From an uncultured Anaerolineaceae bacterium (GTDB lineage: Bacteria > Chloroflexota > Anaerolineae > Anaerolineales > Anaerolineaceae): 43,986 nt of DNA. A model generated the notes under the pieces. That model had not been told where the DNA came from. It saw only the letters and a list, made by a program, of their open reading frames with translations, and searched no databases. Shown here piece by piece: positions 38,727-43,986 of the stretch; position 1 is the stretch's first letter; each line of letters opens with the position of its first letter. A program made the translations under genes and the position numbers. The DNA is taken from contig CALMGN010000181.1 of the NCBI GenBank assembly GCA_937863605.1, positions 1 to 43,986 on the forward strand, read 5' to 3'.

Positions 38727-40604
38727 ATGGTTTTTACCCCCGCTCAAACTGCAACTTACAGCCTTGCGGCGCTGCTCGTCCTACTCCTGCCTGGTGCAGC
38801 CCTGTTAGTCTGGTCGCCCGGGCGCTGCGGCTTTCTATCCCGCCTAGCCGATAGTGTCGGTCTTTCCATTGCACTGACTGCCATCGCGGCGCTGATCGGT
38901 TTTCTTACCGGACTGCACTTAACCCGTCCGCTGGTTGTCAGCCTGTACGTGTTTTGCGCTCTGGTTCTGGCAGCTGGTCTGATCTGGCGCGCGACTCGAC
39001 CAGCGGCGTTGGCCAAAATGAATTGGAAAAGGGTGGCTGTCAGTGTTCTGGGGCTCGCCGCGCTGACCGGCCTGGCTGCCTGGCGTTTGTACCAGGCGCG
39101 CGACCTGGTGCTGCCAGCCTGGGTGGATTCGGTTCACCATACGCTCATCGTGCGCTTGATCATGGAAAACGGCGGGCTGCCTGCCACCATGACGCCGTAC
39201 CTGCCAGTCGAATTCAGCTACCATTACGGCTTTCACGTGCTGGCCGCGCTGTTTACCGGCATCACCCGCGTCGAGCCGGCGGTTACGCTGCTCTGGTTTG
39301 GCCAGATTCTCAACATGCTGGTGGCGCTGTCAGTTTACCGTTTGGCCATGGAGGTCTGGAACGATTGGCGCCGGGCAGTTTTGGCGGCGCTTCTGGTTGG
39401 ATTTGGCCTGCACATGCCGGCATATTACCTGACCTGGGGCCGTTACACGCTCATTACTGGCCTGGTGATCCTGCCGCTGGCAATGGCTGCATTGCTGCGA
39501 GTCTCACGCCGGCCAACAGACCGCTCGTCCATAATTGCCGCGGTAATTTTGACAGCCGGCGCCGCTCTTTCGCACTATACTGCTTTGCTGCTGTTGGGTT
39601 TCTTTACAATAATTTTGTTCATTGGGCGGCTGCTGCAATCCCGTGCGCCGGATGAAAGCGAGTCCCGGCTGCTGCGCTGGCAGACCGTCTGGCCTGCTGC
39701 TTTGGCTGCGCTGGGCGGCGTGCTGATCGCTTCACCCTGGCTGCTGCGCGTCTGGCAGCAGTTGAGCGCCCTGGGTACCCTCTCTGTAGTTTCGCCGCTG
39801 GATTCCGGACAGGCAGAGTATTGGGATTACATCCTTTATCTGCTCGGTCCCGCGCACAACGTTGTCTGGTTGGCTGTTGGCGGTATGGGGCTGATCTGGG
39901 CGTTGCTGCGAAAACCCGCTCGCCCTCTGGCGGTGTGGGCCTTACTGCTGGCACTCTTGACCCTACCCTGGGGGCTGCGTCTTGGACCATTTCGCCCGGA
40001 CCATATGGCGATTGTGCTCTTTTTGCCCGCGTCGCTGTTAGCTGCTGACCTGGTGTTCAACCTGGTCGAACTCGCGGGCGGCCTGTCCTGGCGGTGGCTG
40101 AAGCGACTGACCCGGGCCGCAGTCATTTTGGCCGCGCTGGCGGGTGTTGGCTGGGGCGGCTGGCAAACGCGCAATATTCTCAATCCCAGCACCGTTTTTA
40201 TTACCCGGGCTGACGTGGATGCGTTGAATTGGGTGCGGGAAAACACGCCAGCGGAGGCGCGTTTTATAATTAACACCACCGGCTGGATGGGAAACATCTA
40301 CCGCGGCGTGGACGGCGGCTACTGGTTACTTTCCTATTCCGGCCGGCAGGCCATTTTACCGCCAGTGATGTATACTTATGCAGCGAGAAATTTTGTCGCG
40401 CAAATGGAAGAATGGGCGAAACAATCCAGTAAGCTGACAACCTGTGATGCTGCATTCTGGCAGTTGGTGGACGAGTTCGATGCCAGTTACGTCTATTTGC
40501 GGCTAGGGCAAGGTGCCTTGCAACCAGGGGCGCTGGAAAACTGCCCGCAGCTGGTCAACGTGTACCGGCGTGGAGGCGTTTCCATCTATGAAATCGCCCA
40601 ATAA
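38727..40604 (+). CDS. GT-C-like / DUF6541-like polytopic membrane protein
   Basis: A 625-residue protein with about 12 membrane segments and a C-terminal soluble part (about 500-625). After the first helices the extracytoplasmic loop VLPAWVDSVHHTLIVRLI and a later FSYHYGFHVLAALF segment resemble the GT-C superfamily of polyprenyl-phosphate-dependent glycosyltransferases and DUF6541 proteins. The soluble C-terminus has TADVDALNWVRENTP-like and FDASYVYLRLG segments seen in these families. The acidic residue of the first loop is Asp in WVDSVHH. It may use the lipid-linked sugar made by the glycosyltransferase at 35633, which is inference only. Confidence 0.7.
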   Translation: MVFTPAQTATYSLAALLVLLLPGAALLVWSPGRCGFLSRLADSVGLSIALTAIAALIGFLTGLHLTRPLVVSLYVFCALVLAAGLIWRATRPAALAKMNWKRVAVSVLGLAALTGLAAWRLYQARDLVLPAWVDSVHHTLIVRLIMENGGLPATMTPYLPVEFSYHYGFHVLAALFTGITRVEPAVTLLWFGQILNMLVALSVYRLAMEVWNDWRRAVLAALLVGFGLHMPAYYLTWGRYTLITGLVILPLAMAALLRVSRRPTDRSSIIAAVILTAGAALSHYTALLLLGFFTIILFIGRLLQSRAPDESESRLLRWQTVWPAALAALGGVLIASPWLLRVWQQLSALGTLSVVSPLDSGQAEYWDYILYLLGPAHNVVWLAVGGMGLIWALLRKPARPLAVWALLLALLTLPWGLRLGPFRPDHMAIVLFLPASLLAADLVFNLVELAGGLSWRWLKRLTRAAVILAALAGVGWGGWQTRNILNPSTVFITRADVDALNWVRENTPAEARFIINTTGWMGNIYRGVDGGYWLLSYSGRQAILPPVMYTYAARNFVAQMEEWAKQSSKLTTCDAAFWQLVDEFDASYVYLRLGQGALQPGALENCPQLVNVYRRGGVSIYEIAQ

Positions 40605-40660
40605 AACAGTTTGGACAAATACTCCCTGTTTTGTGAAATTTACCACCAAGGGTAGGTTTG

Positions 40661-40669
40661 TGATATACT
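40661..40669 (+). promoter_or_regulatory. Extended -10 promoter of the nuo operon
   Basis: TGATATACT is a TGn-extended -10 box about 43 bases before the nuoA ATG. The -35 region is weak. AAAGGA precedes the ATG. Confidence 0.45.
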
Positions 40670-40711
40670 TGCCCAAATAAGACAATCCCCGTACACATTG
40701 AAAGGATGGCG

Positions 40712-41068
40712 ATGGCTGAGCAATATCTGCCTTTCTTAGTCATCTTTGCGGTCGGAACATTGATCGCGTTGATCGCACTCACGCTGGGAATGATCTTCGG
40801 TCCGCGCAGACCGACTGAACGAAAATCAGCTCCCTATGAATCGGGCATGGTCCCCTACGGCCCTGGCCGCCGGCGAATTTCAGTGCGTTACTACATGATC
40901 GCCGTGCTCTTCATCCTCTTCGACATCGAAGTGGTATTTGTGGTTTCCTGGGCGGTAGTGCTGCGCAAGCTCGGTATGTACGGGTTAATTGGAATGCTCG
41001 TCTTTCTGGTCGTTTTAGAGGTAGCTCATTTGTACGCGTGGAAGAAAGGAGCATTGGAATGGGACTAG
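40712..41068 (+). CDS. nuoA: NADH-quinone oxidoreductase subunit A
   Basis: A 118-residue, three-helix membrane subunit of complex I. The family loop [36 protein letters not shown] is fully present. NuoA lies at the junction of the peripheral and membrane arms near the quinone site. I use the second ATG at 40712 because AAAGGA lies five bases upstream; the earlier ATG at 40706 overlaps that site. It starts the run nuoABCDEF. nuoB begins inside its last codons. Confidence 0.96.
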   Translation: MAEQYLPFLVIFAVGTLIALIALTLGMIFGPRRPTERKSAPYESGMVPYGPGRRRISVRYYMIAVLFILFDIEVVFVVSWAVVLRKLGMYGLIGMLVFLVVLEVAHLYAWKKGALEWD

Positions 41069-41541
41069 AGGAAAAGACCGGCAATATGGGCGTTGTCACC
41101 ACAACGCTGGAGTATGTAGTGAACTGGTCGCGCACCAATTCGATGTGGCCTTTATTGTTTGGCCTGGCCTGCTGTGCGATCGAAATGATGGGCGCCCAGG
41201 CCAGTAATTACGACTTGAGCCGATTTGGCATGGAACTCAATCGCGCCAGCCCGCGTCAGTCTGACCTGATGATCGTGGCCGGTCGCGTTTCCCGCAAAAT
41301 GGCTCCCGTACTGCGCCAGTTGTACGACCAGATGCCAGACCCCAAATGGGTATTGGCAATGGGCGACTGCGCTTCGTGCGGCGGCGTCTTCAATAATTAT
41401 GCTGTTGTTCAGGGGGTGGACGAGGTTGTGCCGGTGGACGTTTATGTATCGGGTTGTCCGCCGCGCCCCGAGAGTCTGATTCATGGTATTTTGACTCTGC
41501 ACGAAAAAGTTAAAAAGGAAAAAATTACCCACTGGGCATAG
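41059..41541 (+). CDS. nuoB: NADH-quinone oxidoreductase subunit B
   Basis: A 160-residue peripheral-arm subunit that carries cluster N2, the last cluster before quinone. The cluster ligands are the Cys pair in [10 protein letters not shown], Cys in GDCASCGG and Cys in [10 protein letters not shown] chose the ATG at 41059, which has AAAGGAG seven bases upstream and overlaps nuoA by ten bases. The GTG at 41038 in the same frame is not needed. Length and motifs are normal. Confidence 0.97.
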   Translation: MGLEEKTGNMGVVTTTLEYVVNWSRTNSMWPLLFGLACCAIEMMGAQASNYDLSRFGMELNRASPRQSDLMIVAGRVSRKMAPVLRQLYDQMPDPKWVLAMGDCASCGGVFNNYAVVQGVDEVVPVDVYVSGCPPRPESLIHGILTLHEKVKKEKITHWA

Positions 41542-41618
41542 TTTGGAGCCCCGGCAAATCCTGGCGGTTAATAACGCCGGGCATCGCTATGATTAAATAA
41601 CAGGATGGGCTGAAGCCA

Positions 41619-42131
41619 ATGAGTGAAACGCTTGAGCAAATTGTAAAAGACATGAAGGAACGGTTCGCGGCTGAAAGTACGGAATACGCCGGCGACAAAA
41701 CCTTAATTCTTTCGCCGGAATATCTCCTGGCTGCCATTCAAACGCTGCGCGATGAGTACCACTTCAACATGATCGTTGATGTCACGGCGGTGGATTATTG
41801 GCCGCAGCAGGAACCGCGGTTCCACGTGGTGTATCACATTTATTCAATGCTGAACAACGACATTCTCCGTGTGCGGGTTCCGCTAAATGGGAATGGACCG
41901 CACCTGGACACCATTGAAAAAATCTATCCCGGCGCCAACTGGAAAGAACGCGAAGTCTGGGATTTGTTTGGCATCACCTTCGACGGTCACTCTGACCTGC
42001 GCCGCGTCGTCATGCCGTATGACTGGCAAGGGCACCCCCTGCGTAAAGATTACCCGCTCGGCTACGAAGAGGTCCAATTCACCTTCAATGCCGCGGAAAT
42101 TGACAAGCGCAAGCCCTACGCCAAAGATTAA
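41619..42131 (+). CDS. nuoC: NADH-quinone oxidoreductase subunit C
   Basis: A 170-residue peripheral-arm subunit. The C-terminal family signature WKEREVWDLFGITFDGHSDLRRVVMPYDW and LRKDYPLGYEE is complete. NuoC and NuoD are separate here, not fused as in E. coli. The 77-base gap after nuoB holds a weak GCCCCGGC / GCCGGGC hairpin. No strong ribosome-binding site precedes the ATG. Confidence 0.96.
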   Translation: MSETLEQIVKDMKERFAAESTEYAGDKTLILSPEYLLAAIQTLRDEYHFNMIVDVTAVDYWPQQEPRFHVVYHIYSMLNNDILRVRVPLNGNGPHLDTIEKIYPGANWKEREVWDLFGITFDGHSDLRRVVMPYDWQGHPLRKDYPLGYEEVQFTFNAAEIDKRKPYAKD

Positions 42132-42148
42132 GAGCCGAGGTCGCAATT

Positions 42149-43378
42149 ATGACGAATATCCGTGAAGTAACAGTTGATGAGCTTCGCCACCTGGTCTCCG
42201 ACCGGGCGATGACCGGCGAGACCATGCTGCTGAACATGGGTCCTCAGCACCCGAGCACCCACGGCGTGTTGCGCCTGCTGCTGGAACTGGATGGCGAGAT
42301 TGTCGTCAACTGCATCCCCGACATCGGCTTTTTGCACACCGGCGTTGAAAAAAACATGGAAGCCAAGACCTACCAGAAGGCCGAGGTGATGACCGACCGG
42401 CTCGATTATATGAACTCGATCGGCAACAACCTGGCTTACTGCCTGGCGGTCGAAAAGTTGGTGGATCTGGATGTGCCCGTCCGAGCACAGGTTTTGCGGG
42501 TCATTCTGGCGGAGTTGCAGCGCATTTCATCGCATTTACTCTGGCTGGGCACCAGCTGCCTTGACCTGGCGGCCATGTCCGTTTTCCTGTACGCTATGCG
42601 CGAGCGCGAAATGATCCTGAGCGTGATGGAAATGATCTCCGGTCAGCGCATGATGACCACCTACATTCGCCCCGGCGGTGTGTGGCGCGATGTACCCCAA
42701 GAATTTGTTCCGGCGGTGCAGCAGATCGTAGAAGTCATGCCCGGCCGTATCGCTGAATATGAATCGATGCTGACTAAAAATATGCTATTCACCGAGCGTA
42801 CCCAGGGAATTGGCGTTATCTCGGCTGAGGACTGCGCCCGCTACGGTCTGAGCGGCCCGGTTATTCGCGGTTCAGGTGTTGCCTTTGACCTGCGTAAAGC
42901 CCGTCCCTATAGCGGCTACGAGCAGTACGATTTTGAAGTCCCAACGTATGATACCGGCGATATTTTCGGGCGGTACATGGTACGCATGGAAGAAATGCGG
43001 CAGTCCGTGCGCATCGTCCGCCAGGCGCTTTCCAAACTGTCCAACGGCCCTGTTCGCAGCGACAACCGCAAATTTGTCCCGCCACCGCGTTCTGAAATCG
43101 GCGTGAGCATGGAAGCGCTCATCCACCACTTCAAACTGTGGACCGAAGGCTTTAATGCGCCGAAAGAATCTGTCTTCGTCACCACCGAAAGCCCGCGCGG
43201 TATTCTGGGTGTATTTATGGAAGGCGATGGCGGACCCAAACCGTACCGCGTCCACTACGTTACCCCCTCATTTGTCAACCTTCAATCCATGCCGCTGCTC
43301 ACCCGACAGCACTTCGTGGCTGACGTGGTCGGCATTATCGGCAGCATTGATATTGTTCTGGGAGATGCAGACCGTTGA
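42149..43378 (+). CDS. nuoD: NADH-quinone oxidoreductase subunit D
   Basis: A 409-residue peripheral-arm subunit that forms the quinone-binding pocket with NuoB. Family hallmarks are NMGPQHPSTHGVLRLLLELDGE near the start, GFLHTGVEKNMEAKTY, SSHLLWLGTSCLDL and the C-terminal DVVGIIGSIDIVLGDADR. It has no ligands for a metal site, as in other complex I forms. The stop overlaps the nuoE start by four bases (TTGA). Confidence 0.98.
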   Translation: MTNIREVTVDELRHLVSDRAMTGETMLLNMGPQHPSTHGVLRLLLELDGEIVVNCIPDIGFLHTGVEKNMEAKTYQKAEVMTDRLDYMNSIGNNLAYCLAVEKLVDLDVPVRAQVLRVILAELQRISSHLLWLGTSCLDLAAMSVFLYAMREREMILSVMEMISGQRMMTTYIRPGGVWRDVPQEFVPAVQQIVEVMPGRIAEYESMLTKNMLFTERTQGIGVISAEDCARYGLSGPVIRGSGVAFDLRKARPYSGYEQYDFEVPTYDTGDIFGRYMVRMEEMRQSVRIVRQALSKLSNGPVRSDNRKFVPPPRSEIGVSMEALIHHFKLWTEGFNAPKESVFVTTESPRGILGVFMEGDGGPKPYRVHYVTPSFVNLQSMPLLTRQHFVADVVGIIGSIDIVLGDADR

Positions 43379-43896
43379 ACGAACTGCTTGCCAAATACCC
43401 CACTGAGATCAACACAATTCTGGCAAAATATCCGCCGGAATACAAACGTTCGGCGGTTATGCCGCTGCTGCACCTGGCCCAGAGCAGCCCGGGTTACGTT
43501 ACCGTCCAGGCGCTGCAGGACATCGCTGAAATTTGCGGCATTTCGATCACCGAGGTCGGCTCGATCGTCGGGTTTTACACGCTCTACTACGATAAACCTC
43601 TTGGCCGCTACCACATCCAGGTTTGCACCGATATGCCTTGTGCACTGCGCGGTGCCGACAAGTTCCTTAAAGAGCTGTGCGAACGGCTGGGCGTAAAAGT
43701 CGGCGAACCAACTGCTGACGGGCTATTTGTCATCGAAGAGGTGATGTGCCTGGCAGCCTGCCACCGGGCACCGATGTTCCAGGTGCACGGCGATGGCGAC
43801 CTGGTGTATCACGAGCATCAAACGGTGGAAACCGCCCTGGCAGTTCTGGATGTGCTGCGCCAGAAAGCGGTCGTGGATAAGGAGGGGAAAGCATGA
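43375..43896 (+). CDS. nuoE: NADH-quinone oxidoreductase subunit E
   Basis: A 173-residue subunit that carries the [2Fe-2S] cluster N1a. The ligands are in VCTDMPCALRG (two Cys, four residues between) and in VMCLAACHRAP (two Cys, three residues between). The start is TTG at 43375, overlapping the nuoD stop by four bases. nuoF starts with an ATGA overlap at the other end. The presence of nuoE and nuoF indicates an NADH-oxidising input module. Confidence 0.95.
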   Translation: MNELLAKYPTEINTILAKYPPEYKRSAVMPLLHLAQSSPGYVTVQALQDIAEICGISITEVGSIVGFYTLYYDKPLGRYHIQVCTDMPCALRGADKFLKELCERLGVKVGEPTADGLFVIEEVMCLAACHRAPMFQVHGDGDLVYHEHQTVETALAVLDVLRQKAVVDKEGKA

Positions 43897-43986
43897 GCGA
43901 GTACGTTCTTCTACGCCATCGCGATATCCCTGACCTCGACCAGTTGACGGTTTATATCAAAAACGGCGGCTTTGAAGCCTGGAAGA
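43893..43986 (+). CDS. nuoF: NADH-quinone oxidoreductase subunit F, truncated by the window edge
   Basis: The last 94 bases encode the start of a protein, MSEYVLLRHRDIPDLDQLTV and onward, ending in ...GGFEAWK at the window edge. Length and position after nuoE fit NuoF, the FMN- and NADH-binding subunit; the visible part is too short for its diagnostic motifs. A GGAGGGG ribosome-binding site precedes the ATG, which overlaps the nuoE stop as ATGA. Confidence 0.85.
   Translation, partial: MSEYVLLRHRDIPDLDQLTVYIKNGGFEAWK

Overview
The window looks like a chromosomal segment of an anaerobic or facultative Chloroflexota bacterium, most likely of the Anaerolineae type. This is inferred from gene content: SpoVS, AmrS, a YkuD/LysM cell-wall enzyme, NrfHA, a Ycf45-like R3H ATPase, PdxST and a nuoABCDEF operon start, with no phage or plasmid genes seen. 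No rRNA or other taxonomic marker is present, so the assignment is tentative. About 45 protein genes, two tRNAs and one large non-coding block are visible. Genes are short-spaced and often overlap by 4 to 25 bases.

Layout. 1-2.3 kb (minus): a GntR/YtrA-type regulator, a lipoprotein hydrolase and a truncated SPFH protein form one operon behind a consensus promoter with ATTGTATC repeats. 2.4-4.2 kb (plus): nrfHA, for ammonia-forming nitrite reduction, behind an FNR/CRP-type site. 4.5-7.2 kb (minus): an L,D-transpeptidase and an AmrS radical SAM enzyme. 7.4-11.7 kb (plus): a BioF2/FemAB-like GNAT, an Mrp ATPase, a small ferredoxin, a membrane-anchored DsbA-like protein and a deoxynucleoside kinase. 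11.7-15.3 kb (minus): SpoVS, a nucleotidyltransferase, a second deoxynucleoside kinase and a hydrolase. Between spoVS and the nucleotidyltransferase lies about 600 bp without genes. It carries three perfect DnaA boxes, several near matches and a 24-bp perfect palindrome, and is a candidate replication origin.

15.5-19.7 kb: an ICMT-like methyltransferase, a ComEC homologue with a degenerate beta-lactamase-like domain, an intergenic cluster of short palindromes, and YchF (minus). 19.7-20.8 kb: tRNA-Leu(CAA), two terminators and a DUF3800 gene. 20.9-29.2 kb (plus): PLP synthase PdxST, a GNAT protein, an R3H/SpoIIIAA-like ATPase, thymidylate kinase, a DsbA-cyclophilin fusion lipoprotein, a PrsW-type protease and a PlsC acyltransferase. 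30.1-32.8 kb: an ABC-2 exporter (one ATPase, two permeases). 32.8-35.7 kb: Elp3, a diverged partial second copy of its C-terminus, and a palindromic repeat that runs into the 3' end of rnhB. 35.6-40.6 kb: a family-2 glycosyltransferase, tRNA-Pro(UGG), an esterase lipoprotein, an acetyltransferase and a large GT-C-like membrane protein. 40.7 kb to the end: nuoA, B, C, D, E and the start of nuoF.

NrfHA, the ferredoxin and complex I point to respiratory electron transfer. The two DsbA-like proteins, the PPIase domain and the L,D-transpeptidase serve the envelope. Two deoxynucleoside kinases and Tmk serve dNTP supply. Recurring non-coding signals are -10 boxes placed so that transcripts would be leaderless, and a dispersed GGTGCGTTGC(A/T)CCT repeat family.
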